Positions 17,129 to 26,757 of a DNA stretch of 64,000 nt are shown here, piece after piece. Location: the NCBI GenBank assembly GCA_030123605.1, contig CP126123.1, forward strand, positions 124,001 to 188,000, in the 5' to 3' direction. A program made the position numbers and the translations under genes. This stretch comes from Nitrospira sp. Its GTDB lineage: Bacteria > Nitrospirota > Nitrospiria > Nitrospirales > Nitrospiraceae. Numbering within the stretch: the first letter of the stretch is position 1; every line of letters begins with the position of its first letter. A model generated the notes under the pieces. That model saw nothing but the letters and a program-made list of their open reading frames with translations. It had not been told where the DNA came from and did not search any database.

Positions 17129-18346
17129 ATGAAAGTGTTAGTGATTTCGGCAGCCTATCCTCCCATGCACGCGGGAGAAGCGACCAATACCTATCACCTT
17201 TGCCGACAATTGGTTGAGCGTGGGATCGAGGTTCATGTCCTCACGTCGGCCGGGAATGTCGGCACGAATGATGCCCGGATTCAGATTCATCCACTCATGC
17301 AGAGGTGGAATTGGATTGAGATGATCCGAGTCCGGTCTTTTCTCAAGAGCTGTGCTCCGGATGCCATATTCCTGATGTACATCGGGCTGATGTACAAGTT
17401 TCATCCCATGGTGACCTTTTTGCCTACATTGTGTAAGCGGTTGTTTCCGAACGTACCATTTGTGACACGCTATGAAAGTGCGTTCGTCGGCGCAGATCCA
17501 TCAAAAACCAGCCTCACCTCTCGTGCATTTCGGAAGCTGATGGTGCGATGGGCCGGGACGAAAGATGTCGCGTATAGTTCAGGAACATTGTTGCGCGACA
17601 GTGATGCCGTCATTGCACTCTGTGAGCGCCATCGCGCCATGTTGGTTGAAGAATGGCCTCCTGTGAGCAAAAAGATTGCGTTGATTCCTCCTCCTCCGAA
17701 TTTGTTCATCGCATCAAATATGGGAGGTCTTGCGCGGGAGAAAGGCAGGGCTTGTTTGGGTGTTACCTGCAACGAATTTGTCGTCACATTTTTTGGATAT
17801 CTCTATCCAATTAAAGGTGTGGAAACTCTGTTGCGTGCATTTGCGATCGTCGCTGCGCAACGACCTGAGGCGAGACTCTTGTTCATCGGAGGAAAGGTCG
17901 ACCTGGATAGTCAAGTGAGTTCATCCTATTTCGACGAAATGCAGCGGCTCGCCAAGGAGTTGAACATCGCTGAGAGGACTACATGGACAGGAGCATTCAA
18001 GTCTGAGGAGGAGGAAGCCTCTCACTATCTTCATGCTTCTGACGTCTGTGTGTTGCCGTTTCTCGAAGGGGTACAACTCAACAACAGTTCATTCGCCTCA
18101 ATGGTTGCCCATGGCCTCCCCATTATCGTGACACGGGGACCGATGACAGACAAAGCTTTTGTCCATGGCGATAATGTCCTCGCCTGTGAACCGAGGGATC
18201 ATCACGGCGTGGCAGGTCTTTTGTTGGAGGTGATGAACCGACCGGATCTGCGCGAGCGTCTTCGTATTGGCGCGCGGAAACTGGCGGACGAGTGGTTTTC
18301 GTGGGATACGGCCATGGAAAAAACATTGGCAACTTTGCGTGCCTAA
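17129..18346 (+). CDS. Glycosyltransferase family 4
   Basis: 405 residues from ATG 17129 (MKVLVISAAYPPMHAGEATN); TTG 17093 in frame upstream is less likely. It has the GT-B layout: an N-terminal Rossmann domain with the GEATNTYHLCRQL loop, and a C-terminal domain with VTFFGYLYPIKGVETLLRAF, TWTGAFKSEEEEASHYL and VLPFLEGVQLNNSSF. Retaining enzymes of this family extend the O-chain on the inner membrane. Donor and linkage are unknown. Confidence 0.87.
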   Translation: MKVLVISAAYPPMHAGEATNTYHLCRQLVERGIEVHVLTSAGNVGTNDARIQIHPLMQRWNWIEMIRVRSFLKSCAPDAIFLMYIGLMYKFHPMVTFLPTLCKRLFPNVPFVTRYESAFVGADPSKTSLTSRAFRKLMVRWAGTKDVAYSSGTLLRDSDAVIALCERHRAMLVEEWPPVSKKIALIPPPPNLFIASNMGGLAREKGRACLGVTCNEFVVTFFGYLYPIKGVETLLRAFAIVAAQRPEARLLFIGGKVDLDSQVSSSYFDEMQRLAKELNIAERTTWTGAFKSEEEEASHYLHASDVCVLPFLEGVQLNNSSFASMVAHGLPIIVTRGPMTDKAFVHGDNVLACEPRDHHGVAGLLLEVMNRPDLRERLRIGARKLADEWFSWDTAMEKTLATLRA

Positions 18347-18386
18347 CAAGGCTGCATAGGTTGCGTTCTCGTGGGTACATCCGTCC

Positions 18387-19289
18387 ATGCCTCGTGTATC
18401 GATCGTAATTCCAACCTACAATTGTGAAGGCTTTCTTGGACAGGCTATCGATTCAGCATTGGGGCAAACCTACCGCGATTTTGAACTGATCGTTGTCGAT
18501 GATGGATCGACTGACGGTACACGTTCATTGGTTGCAGGCTATGGCGATGCCGTACGCTATCTGTACCAGCCCAATCAGGGGGTGTCGGCCGCGCGAAATT
18601 TGGCGTTATCACAAGCAGGAGGAGAATTCATCGCATATTTAGATGCGGATGACCTATGGGGCCCTGAGAAGCTGGTTCGTCAAGTCGAGTATCTCGAGTC
18701 GCATCCTACGTGTGGATTTGTCCATACCGAGATTGCGGTCATCGATGAACAAGAGAAGGTCCTCCATGCTCGCTTTAATCACGACACCGGCCGTATCGTC
18801 CCTCAAGGACGATGTGTGCGCGATGTTCTTTCACGCTCCCATATTCAGACGTTGACGGTATTAGAGCGACGAGATGCTTTTAACGATGCCGGGGCTTTCG
18901 ATCTGCGATTGTCTGTGGCGGAGGACTACCTGCATTGGATTCTCATTGTCCTGAGAGGATATGAGGTTGGGTACCTTTCCGAGCCTCTAGGGAGTTATCG
19001 ATGGAGAGCGGGAAGCCTTATGTCAGGTCGACGAAGAATTTTGAGTAATTTCGTTCAAATGTACGACATTCTTTTGAATGAACACGATCTCGAACGCGTG
19101 CATGGTCGTGAGATGGCGGAAGTGGTCAAAGAACAGCTTTTCAAGACACAGCGACAACTTGCGTATGTGGAACGGCTGGAAGTTTCATCGGCGGTCGCGC
19201 GCCACCGGCTTCGTACTCTCATTCGACAATGGCCGCTGCAACTTGAATTGTATATGGATTTGGCAAAAACCTATCTGCTCCGTAACTAG
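18387..19289 (+). CDS. Glycosyltransferase family 2
   Basis: 300 residues with a GT-A fold. VSIVIPTYNCEGFLGQAID is at the N-terminus, the first acidic motif is in ELIVVDDGSTDGT, and the metal-binding motif is AYLDADDLWGPEKL near residue 90. A basic/hydrophobic C-terminus follows without clear transmembrane helices. It is an inverting sugar transferase for the lipid-linked chain; the sugar is unknown. It stands between two GT4 genes. Confidence 0.9.
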   Translation: MPRVSIVIPTYNCEGFLGQAIDSALGQTYRDFELIVVDDGSTDGTRSLVAGYGDAVRYLYQPNQGVSAARNLALSQAGGEFIAYLDADDLWGPEKLVRQVEYLESHPTCGFVHTEIAVIDEQEKVLHARFNHDTGRIVPQGRCVRDVLSRSHIQTLTVLERRDAFNDAGAFDLRLSVAEDYLHWILIVLRGYEVGYLSEPLGSYRWRAGSLMSGRRRILSNFVQMYDILLNEHDLERVHGREMAEVVKEQLFKTQRQLAYVERLEVSSAVARHRLRTLIRQWPLQLELYMDLAKTYLLRN

Positions 19290-19366
19290 TCTCAAGAGCC
19301 GTTCAACCCGTCGTGACTCATGTCAGATCCACGGGGCGATTTTGATGAACGGTAACGATTCGAACG

Positions 19367-20527
19367 ATGAATATCATGCTCGTTACACCGTGGCGGCCCT
19401 CCCTAACCGGCGGAATCAGCACGGTGATCGCCAGGTTGACAAGTGAGTTTCAAAAGAAAGGTCACAATATCATTATATTCGTTGCCGACCAGGGGAACTT
19501 CATTTGTCAAGTTGAGACAATGGAGGCTACACCTGTGTACGGCATGTATCTCCGATCGCCGCTGTCTTCCGATCATCCTCTTCGTGCCGTTGTCATGTAT
19601 TGTGCCTGGTTTCCACTTACTATGCTGCAGCTCATCTGGTTGGCACGGCGGAAGCGGCTGGACGCGATCATCATCCAGTATCCATTGCCTGCCATGTTCT
19701 ATTTCGGGATGGTGAAACGCATGGTCGGATGTGCGCTTCTCGTGACGTATCAAGGAAACGATGCGCATGATTTGTCTTTTTGGGATCCGCGTGGCAGGCG
19801 ATTGGTCAAGTCTTTGCTTGAAAAGGCAGACGTTGTGTTGGCCGTTTCGCGCACGCTCTTGGCGAAAGTCCAAAACGTGTTTCCTGATTTGCGTCTCACA
19901 CGCAGCCACCTGCTCCCGAACGGGGCTCCGTTGGACGTTATTCGCGCAGTCGGAGAAGCTCGAGCGGAAGCAGATCTCCCGCCGAGTTACGTATTGACCG
20001 CTGGTCATCTGATCCATCGTAAGGGGATCGACACGCTTATTTCGGCACTGCGGGTCGCCAAAGGACTGGGAGTCACGCTTCATCTCGTGATCGCCGGCGA
20101 TGGTCCGGAGCGTGAGAACTTGATACGCCAATCCTGCGAACAAGGCGTCTCAGACCAAATCCGATTTGTCGGCAATCAATCACACTCCCAAGTCCTGCAC
20201 CTGATGAAATCTTGTTTGTTCTTCGTGCTTGCATCGCGGGCGGAGGGAATGCCGCTGGTCATCGCGGAGGCAATGGCATGCGGGAAAGCAGTCGTTGCCA
20301 CCGATGTAGACGGTGTGCCGGAAATTGTTCAGGATCGCTCGACGGGGGTCTTGGTACCTGCTGAAGATCCTGACGCGCTGGCATCGGCTTTGATCAATCT
20401 GTACTCAGATCCTCCCTTTCGAGACACCCTTGCCAGACAGGGGAAGGAATGGGCTTTTCGTGAATACAATTGGGAGTCGATCGCAAATCGATATTTGGGG
20501 CTCATAGAAGAATGTCGGATTGGCTAA
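19367..20527 (+). CDS. Glycosyltransferase family 4
   Basis: 386 residues. The N-terminal domain starts MNIMLVTPWRPSLTGGIST. The C-terminal GT4 domain has LTAGHLIHRKGIDTLISAL, VIAGDGPERENLI and RAEGMPLVIAEAMACGKAV, the E-x7-E donor-binding signature. This is a canonical GT4 retaining transferase. A 77-bp gap separates it from the preceding GT2. Confidence 0.91.
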   Translation: MNIMLVTPWRPSLTGGISTVIARLTSEFQKKGHNIIIFVADQGNFICQVETMEATPVYGMYLRSPLSSDHPLRAVVMYCAWFPLTMLQLIWLARRKRLDAIIIQYPLPAMFYFGMVKRMVGCALLVTYQGNDAHDLSFWDPRGRRLVKSLLEKADVVLAVSRTLLAKVQNVFPDLRLTRSHLLPNGAPLDVIRAVGEARAEADLPPSYVLTAGHLIHRKGIDTLISALRVAKGLGVTLHLVIAGDGPERENLIRQSCEQGVSDQIRFVGNQSHSQVLHLMKSCLFFVLASRAEGMPLVIAEAMACGKAVVATDVDGVPEIVQDRSTGVLVPAEDPDALASALINLYSDPPFRDTLARQGKEWAFREYNWESIANRYLGLIEECRIG

Positions 20528-20651
20528 AGACTCGCAATGTGTGCTTGTTATCAAGGGATGGAGCGCTTCTTCCCGGGTGGTGTCGTGCAAGGTTGATGAA
20601 GGGTGATAGAGTATCGAATCGGCTCACACCGTGTGTCGGCGAGGGACAACT

Positions 20652-22496
20652 ATGAATATTCTTGGTATTTCTGCCTTCTATCATGACAGTGCCGCCTGTC
20701 TGGTACGTGACGGGGAAATTATCGCGGCGGCTCAAGAGGAGCGCTTCACGAGGAAGAAGCATGATCCCGGATTCCCGCATAGAGCCATTGACTACTGCCT
20801 TCACGAGGGAAGGATCGGGCTCAAGGATGTGCGGCACCTTGTCTTTTACGATAAACCGTTGGTTAAATTTGAACGCTTGTTGGAAACCTATCTCGCCTTT
20901 GCCCCTCGAGGGGTTCAATCCTTCGTTGCCGCCATGCCGGTATGGCTGAAAGAGAAACTGCTCTTAAAAAGCCTGCTCCAAAAAGAATTTCTTGTTCATG
21001 CACCGGAAATAACAACGGCCGCTCTGCCGCAGATTCTGTTCTCGGAGCATCATGAGTCCCACGCCGCGTCCGCATTTTTTCCTTCCCCCTACGAGAAGGC
21101 GGCGGTGTTGTGTATGGACGGGGTGGGGGAGTGGGCGACGACATCGACGTGGCTGGGTCAGGGTAATGTACTGACTCCCCTCTGGGATATTCCCTTCCCC
21201 CATTCCATCGGACTGCTCTACTCAGCCTTTACGTACTACACAGGCTTCAAGGTCAATTCCGGTGAGTACAAAGTGATGGGGTTGGCACCCTATGGGGAGC
21301 CGAAATACGTGAAAATGATTTACGAGCACTTGTTGGATCTCAAGCCGGATGGAACCTTCCGCTTGAACATGGACTATTTCAACTATTGCACCGGTCTCAC
21401 CATGACCGGGAATAAGTTCGACGAAATCTTCGGAGGGCCGCCTCGTAAACCCGAATCGAAATTGACCCAACGTGAAATGGACTTGGCACGGTCGGTTCAA
21501 GAAGTGACCGAAGAAGTCATGTTGCGTCTATCTCGAACCCTACATCGGGAAACCGGTGTGGACTATCTCTGTATGGCTGGAGGGGTGGCGCTCAATTGTG
21601 TCGGTAACGGGCGAATTTTACGGGAGGGGCCATTCAAGGGGCTCTGGATTCAGCCTGCTGCGGGGGACGCCGGAGGTGCGTTGGGCGCCGCATTGACCAC
21701 CTGGTATCAGTATGAACAGAAGCCTCGCAACGTGATTCCTGGGAAAGACGGTATCAAAGGATCGTATTTGGGACCGGCTCATACCAACGAGGATATCGAG
21801 GCCTACCTCAAGAAGACCGAGGCTCCCTATACTCGGTTGAGTGATGACCAATTGTATGTTCGTGTGGCGGAAGAACTCGCTTCGGGGAAGGTTGTCGGCT
21901 GGCTGCAAGGACGTATGGAATTCGGTCCTCGTGCCTTAGGCGGTCGAAGCATCTTAGGCGATGCCCGCAATACCCAGATGCAATCCGTGATGAACCTCAA
22001 GATTAAGTACCGAGAATCGTTTCGGCCGTTTGCGCCTTCTGTCTTACGGGAGCGGACATCCGATTATTTCGCCCTCAATGCCGACAGTCCCTACATGTTG
22101 CTGGTTGCGCCGGTCGTCGAGAAACGAAGACTGCCCATGAGTTCAACACAGAAAGGACTGTGGGGTATCGAATTGCTGAATGTCCCTCGATCTGACATCC
22201 CTGCGGTCACCCACCTTGACTACTCGGCACGCATTCAAACCGTCCAGCAAGATACGAATCCTCGGTACTACGCGCTGCTCAAGGCCTTTGAGGCCAAGAC
22301 GGGTTGCGCTGTGTTGGTCAATACGTCCTTCAATGTTCGAGGGGAGCCGATCGTCAGTACTCCTGAAGATGCCTATCGGTGTTTTATGCGAACGGAGATG
22401 GACGTGCTTGTGCTTGAAAACTGCGTGTTGTTCAAGTCGGAGCAGAAGCCGCTTGAGGATGATTCAGATTGGAAAAAAGAGTTCGAACTCGATTAG
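20652..22496 (+). CDS. Carbamoyltransferase (NodU/CmcH family)
   Basis: 614 residues from ATG 20652, preceded by GAGGGA. The N-terminal ASKHA-fold domain has GISAFYHDSAACLVRDG and the metal-binding HHESHAASAFF near residue 131-141. GVGEWATTS and SGEYKVMGLAPYGEP follow. The C-terminal YrdC-like domain has MEFGPRALGGRSIL and an ending with VNTSFNVRGEPIV. The enzyme uses carbamoyl phosphate and ATP to put a carbamoyl group on a sugar hydroxyl. Its usual partners SxtJ and DUF5989 are 9 kb downstream in the same locus. Confidence 0.94.
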   Translation: MNILGISAFYHDSAACLVRDGEIIAAAQEERFTRKKHDPGFPHRAIDYCLHEGRIGLKDVRHLVFYDKPLVKFERLLETYLAFAPRGVQSFVAAMPVWLKEKLLLKSLLQKEFLVHAPEITTAALPQILFSEHHESHAASAFFPSPYEKAAVLCMDGVGEWATTSTWLGQGNVLTPLWDIPFPHSIGLLYSAFTYYTGFKVNSGEYKVMGLAPYGEPKYVKMIYEHLLDLKPDGTFRLNMDYFNYCTGLTMTGNKFDEIFGGPPRKPESKLTQREMDLARSVQEVTEEVMLRLSRTLHRETGVDYLCMAGGVALNCVGNGRILREGPFKGLWIQPAAGDAGGALGAALTTWYQYEQKPRNVIPGKDGIKGSYLGPAHTNEDIEAYLKKTEAPYTRLSDDQLYVRVAEELASGKVVGWLQGRMEFGPRALGGRSILGDARNTQMQSVMNLKIKYRESFRPFAPSVLRERTSDYFALNADSPYMLLVAPVVEKRRLPMSSTQKGLWGIELLNVPRSDIPAVTHLDYSARIQTVQQDTNPRYYALLKAFEAKTGCAVLVNTSFNVRGEPIVSTPEDAYRCFMRTEMDVLVLENCVLFKSEQKPLEDDSDWKKEFELD

Positions 22497-22531
22497 CGAC
22501 AGGGTATTGAACGCGAAGGAGGACACAATTC

Positions 22532-23542
22532 ATGCGAGTTCTTATTACGGGGGGAGCAGGGTTTCTCGGCAGTCACTTGTCTGATCTGTTAATCGGGCAG
22601 GGACATGATGTGATTGCGCTCGACAATTTAATTACCGGACGAGCCGAGAACATCGCACATCTGATGGGGAATCCGAGATTCAGTTTTGTGAAATACAATG
22701 TCTGCGATTACCTGCATGTGGATGGGCAATTGGATGGAGTCATGCATTTCGCCTCCCCGGCAAGTCCACAGGACTATCTTGAAATGCCGATAGCAACCTT
22801 GAAGGTGGGTGCGCTCGGAACACATAAGGCGTTGGGGCTTGCGAAAGCCAAAGGCGCGCGCTTCTTGTTGGCCAGCACTTCCGAGGTATACGGCGATCCC
22901 TTGCTCAATCCACAACCGGAATCCTATTGGGGAAATGTGAATCCCATCGGTGCGCGTGGGGTCTATGACGAGGCGAAGCGATTCGGTGAAGCCATGACGA
23001 TGGCATACCATCGGTACCATGGCTTGGATACAAGGATCGTACGCATTTTCAATACCTATGGCCCGAGAATGAGGCCGAAAGACGGGCGTGTCGTGTCGAA
23101 TTTTATCGTCCAGGCCTTGCAAGGAAAACCTCTGACGGTTTTCGGCGACGGTTCCCAAACTCGCAGCTTTTGCTATGTTGATGATTTGGTTCGTGGTATC
23201 GTGGCGTTGCTGACCACCAAATCTGACAAGTCGGTTGCGGAACGAACTGACCGTGCCAAATTTCTCACGCAAAAACCCGATGCCGTTCCGGACAGCATCC
23301 ATGATCCGGTCAATATCGGCAACCCGCGCGAACTCACGGTTCGTAAGATTGCGGAGATCATCCTGAAATTGACCGGATCAAAGAGCAGCATCGAAGAGCG
23401 TCCTCTCCCTGCCGACGATCCGAAGGTGCGCCGCCCTGACATCACAAGGGCGAAAAGCCTGTTGAGTTGGGAACCAAAAGTGGAGCTTGAGGACGGCATC
23501 CGGAAGACGACCGAATATTTTCGTCACGTCGTTGCGACGTAA
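22532..23542 (+). CDS. uxs: UDP-glucuronate decarboxylase-type SDR
   Basis: 336 residues. [11 protein letters not shown] is at 7-17. The STSEVYGDP motif and [19 protein letters not shown] (Tyr-xxx-Lys) are hallmarks of UDP-xylose synthase, which converts UDP-glucuronate to UDP-xylose via a 4-keto intermediate. The Arg in [10 protein letters not shown] and the [11 protein letters not shown] segment also agree. An unusual insertion of about 20 residues ([20 protein letters not shown] region) lies before the C-terminal part. No UDP-glucose 6-dehydrogenase is nearby, so substrate supply must come from elsewhere. Confidence 0.87.
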   Translation: MRVLITGGAGFLGSHLSDLLIGQGHDVIALDNLITGRAENIAHLMGNPRFSFVKYNVCDYLHVDGQLDGVMHFASPASPQDYLEMPIATLKVGALGTHKALGLAKAKGARFLLASTSEVYGDPLLNPQPESYWGNVNPIGARGVYDEAKRFGEAMTMAYHRYHGLDTRIVRIFNTYGPRMRPKDGRVVSNFIVQALQGKPLTVFGDGSQTRSFCYVDDLVRGIVALLTTKSDKSVAERTDRAKFLTQKPDAVPDSIHDPVNIGNPRELTVRKIAEIILKLTGSKSSIEERPLPADDPKVRRPDITRAKSLLSWEPKVELEDGIRKTTEYFRHVVAT

Positions 23543-23587
23543 GGTGTGATCCGGCACGGTCCGTCACAAAGGATACCGATAGTTCCC

Positions 23588-25483
23588 ATGTGTGGAATCG
23601 CTGTTGCCATAGGATTGAACGGAAGACCGATCGAGCGGGCGGCTGTCGAGCGGATGGCCAAAAGCTTGTTGCATCGAGGCCCGGACGATGGCGGGGTGTA
23701 TGTGGATGGGTCTGTCGGATTGGGTTTTCGTCGTCTTTCAATTCTTGACTTGTCGGACGCCGGCCATCAGCCCATGGTCAGTGAGGACGGTCAGTATGTC
23801 ATGGTGTTCAACGGAGAAATTTTTAATTACATCGAATTGCGATCGGAGCTTCGACAGCTAGGATATCAATTTCGGTCGAGCGGAGACAGCGAGGTGTTGC
23901 TCGCTGCGTATCGTCAGTGGGGGGCCGACTGTCTACCAAAACTCAACGGGATGTGGGCGTTCGTCATTTATGACCGCCGGCACCGCCGGCTCTTCGGCTC
24001 ACGGGATCGATTCGGCATCAAGCCACTCTACTACAGTCGCAACCACGATATCGTGCTGTTCGCCTCTGAAATCAAGGCGCTGCGGGCATCGGGGTATCGA
24101 CAGAACGACATCAATTGGCGGATTGCTGCCAGGTTCTTGCTGGAGGGACGACTGGATGGTCACGTGGAGACCTTCTATGAGGGTATCCGCCAGATTCCTC
24201 CTGGGAGTGGGTTTGAGGTGGATGTGGACGGTACGTGGCGCCTATGGCCCTTTTGGTCCCTCGAAACATTGCCTCCGACGGTATCGGATAACCCGGCAGC
24301 CGCGTTTGCGGATCTCTTCGAAGACTCGGTTCGGATTCGCATGCGAAGCGACGTTCCGGTGGGTGTATGCTTGTCCGGAGGGCTCGATTCGACGGCGATC
24401 ATTTGTGCGGCGGCCCGTCATCGAAGTGATTACGCCGACGGAGGATCCGAATCCCTCCAGGCGTTTTGTTATATGGACAAACAGTTCGACGAGTCGAAAT
24501 ACATTGCCGACACCTTGACTCAAACCGGTGCTCAATTACGACAACTCGAAACCAGCCCCAGTGAATTATGGAATGATTTGCGCAAAGTCCTGTGGTTTCA
24601 GGACGAGCCGGTGCACACCATGACCGCGGTGGTCGGCTATCAATTGATGCGTCTTGCTGCTTCCCAAGGGATTCGTGTGGTACTGAATGGGCAGGGCGCC
24701 GATGAAACGATCGGTGGGTATTCGAGCTATTTTCAGGATTATTGGGTCGCCCTCCTTCGGCAAGGGCGAGTGAGAGAAGCGTGGCAGGCTGTGGCCTCCT
24801 ACTCGATGGCTCATGGAGGAAGCTCGCAAGAGCGCTTTACCGAGGCGGTGAGTCGCTGTCTTTCAAGGGAAATGTATAAAATCGGCGCGTACCAGCAATG
24901 GGCACAGGCAAGGCGGCAGGTGCGCCTTTGCAGGAATCCATGGTTTTCAACCGACTTGACCAAGTACTGCATCAACGAAGACGATTCACCGGTATCCGGG
25001 ACGTTGTCGAGGGCCCTGAACCAGTCGGTCGTTTCCGCCCCGTTACCCCTGTATCTTCGGATCGAAGATCGCAATTCCATGGCCAACTCAATCGAAGCCA
25101 GGCTTCCCTTTCTGGACTATCGTCTGGTGTCTTTTGTGTGCGGCCTTCCCGACGACTGGAAGATACGAGGGCCTTGGAATAAATATATACTTCGGGAAGG
25201 GATGAGGGGTCGGATTCCCGAGTCCGTGCGGGCGCGGGTAGATAAAATGGGGTTCCCGACGGCAAGCAAAAAGTGGTTTGCTCATGATCTCCATGAGCCG
25301 CTCCGTGACATACTGGGAAGTCGAACGGTTCGAGAGCGAGGCATCTACAATGTCGGAGCTCTGTTGACGGATTTGGAGCGCCACCGTCGAGGAGAAATCG
25401 ATTTCGCCGACAAACTGTTCCATGTCGCGGAATTTGAGATCCTTTCCGACTTTATACGACAAGATCCCATTTCTGCTTCGTAG
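23588..25483 (+). CDS. asnB: Asparagine synthetase B-type glutamine amidotransferase
   Basis: 631 residues from ATG 23588, which places the glutaminase nucleophile at Cys2 (MCGIAVAIGLNG). The Ntn-hydrolase half includes RGPDDGG and FNGEIFNYIELR. The synthetase half has the ATP pyrophosphatase P-loop SGGLDSTAI near residue 263 and later LNGQGADETIGGYS. Homologues in O-antigen loci amidate uronic acids or make amide-linked side chains. The tviB dehydrogenase downstream makes a suitable uronic acid plausible. Simple asparagine synthesis remains possible. Confidence 0.92.
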   Translation: MCGIAVAIGLNGRPIERAAVERMAKSLLHRGPDDGGVYVDGSVGLGFRRLSILDLSDAGHQPMVSEDGQYVMVFNGEIFNYIELRSELRQLGYQFRSSGDSEVLLAAYRQWGADCLPKLNGMWAFVIYDRRHRRLFGSRDRFGIKPLYYSRNHDIVLFASEIKALRASGYRQNDINWRIAARFLLEGRLDGHVETFYEGIRQIPPGSGFEVDVDGTWRLWPFWSLETLPPTVSDNPAAAFADLFEDSVRIRMRSDVPVGVCLSGGLDSTAIICAAARHRSDYADGGSESLQAFCYMDKQFDESKYIADTLTQTGAQLRQLETSPSELWNDLRKVLWFQDEPVHTMTAVVGYQLMRLAASQGIRVVLNGQGADETIGGYSSYFQDYWVALLRQGRVREAWQAVASYSMAHGGSSQERFTEAVSRCLSREMYKIGAYQQWAQARRQVRLCRNPWFSTDLTKYCINEDDSPVSGTLSRALNQSVVSAPLPLYLRIEDRNSMANSIEARLPFLDYRLVSFVCGLPDDWKIRGPWNKYILREGMRGRIPESVRARVDKMGFPTASKKWFAHDLHEPLRDILGSRTVRERGIYNVGALLTDLERHRRGEIDFADKLFHVAEFEILSDFIRQDPISAS

Positions 25484-25580
25484 TATCTGTCATGAAATGG
25501 ACGCCTGTGCAACACCGTAGAGCAGGTATGAGGGGTTGGATTTGTTGAAACGCAGCATGACGAAAAAGAAAGTAACCTCA

Positions 25581-26711
25581 ATGAAAGTACTCAATATTGT
25601 CGGGGCCAGACCAAACTTCATGAAGATTGCACCGTTGATGCGGGAAATGCGCACACATTCGGACATGACCCCACTCTTGGTCCACACGGGCCAACATTAT
25701 GACGTGAAAATGGCCGGACAGTTCTTTGAGGATCTGCAGATTCCGTTACCGGACGTTTCGCTGGATGTCGGATCCGGCACTCATGCCGTCCAGACGGCCG
25801 AGGTCATGAAGCGACTCGAACCGATCGTGCTGCAAGAACGCCCCGATGTTGTCGTGGTGGTCGGTGATGTCAATTCCACCATGGCAGCGGCTCTGACGTC
25901 GGTCAAGTTGCATGTGCCGGTGGCACATGTAGAGGCCGGGCTTCGAAGCGGTGATCGCTCAATGCCGGAGGAAATCAACCGTATCGTCACGGATGCGGTT
26001 TCTGACTATCTGTTTGTGACTGAGGAAAGCGGGCGCCGAAATCTGCTTGCGGAAGGTGTGCCGGAGAAGAAGATATTTTTTGTCGGGAACGTGATGATTG
26101 ACTCGCTGGAGGCATCGCGTCGATTGTGGAGTAATTCCACAATGGTGGATCGGCTCAAGCTGAGTAATACACCGTATGGGGTTGCGACACTTCATCGTCC
26201 GTCCAACGTCGATGACATCAAGGTGTTGAGGGGGTTGATCGATACGTTGCTGGAAATCTCTCGGCGCCTGCCGATTATTTTTCCCATCCACCCGCGCACA
26301 AAAAAAGCGCTTGAATCGATCGGAAGCTTCGGTCCCGAGTTGTATTTCGGTCCTCCGCCGACGCCGTCGCAGGGCGTGCATTGCATGGACCCCATCGGAT
26401 ATCTCGATTTCATGTCTCTGGTCGCCCATGCCAGCCTCGTCTTAACCGATTCCGGCGGCATTCAGGAGGAGACGACGGTGCTCGGCGTTCCTTGTTTGAC
26501 GCTGCGAGAAAACACGGAGCGACCGATTACCGTGACGCATGGAACGAATCGAGTGATTGGGGCTGCGCCCACCAGAATTCTGACCGAAGCCATGAAGGTC
26601 CTCGATGACGCTCGTTCTCCTCTTGCGCCTCCCCCCTTGTGGGATGGGCATGCCTCTGAACGCATTGTCCATGTACTCCGGGATCAATTTCGTGCTCGGC
26701 AGGTTGCCTGA
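25581..26711 (+). CDS. wecB: UDP-N-acetylglucosamine 2-epimerase (non-hydrolysing)
   Basis: Interconverts UDP-GlcNAc and UDP-ManNAc in the cytoplasm. 376 residues from ATG 25581; in-frame ATG 25557 is an alternative. Family signatures: VGARPNFMKIAP at 7-18, LVHTGQHYD, VVVGDVNSTMA, HVEAGLRSGDRSMPEE with catalytic acidic residues, LHRPSNVD, and LTDSGGIQEE near the end. Together with the UDP-HexNAc dehydrogenase gene at 45.5 kb it could lead to ManNAcA. Confidence 0.95.
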   Translation: MKVLNIVGARPNFMKIAPLMREMRTHSDMTPLLVHTGQHYDVKMAGQFFEDLQIPLPDVSLDVGSGTHAVQTAEVMKRLEPIVLQERPDVVVVVGDVNSTMAAALTSVKLHVPVAHVEAGLRSGDRSMPEEINRIVTDAVSDYLFVTEESGRRNLLAEGVPEKKIFFVGNVMIDSLEASRRLWSNSTMVDRLKLSNTPYGVATLHRPSNVDDIKVLRGLIDTLLEISRRLPIIFPIHPRTKKALESIGSFGPELYFGPPPTPSQGVHCMDPIGYLDFMSLVAHASLVLTDSGGIQEETTVLGVPCLTLRENTERPITVTHGTNRVIGAAPTRILTEAMKVLDDARSPLAPPPLWDGHASERIVHVLRDQFRARQVA

Positions 26712-26757
26712 CGAATACCCAACGCACTCGACTTTTTTAGAGCTTGGCGGTGAGCCA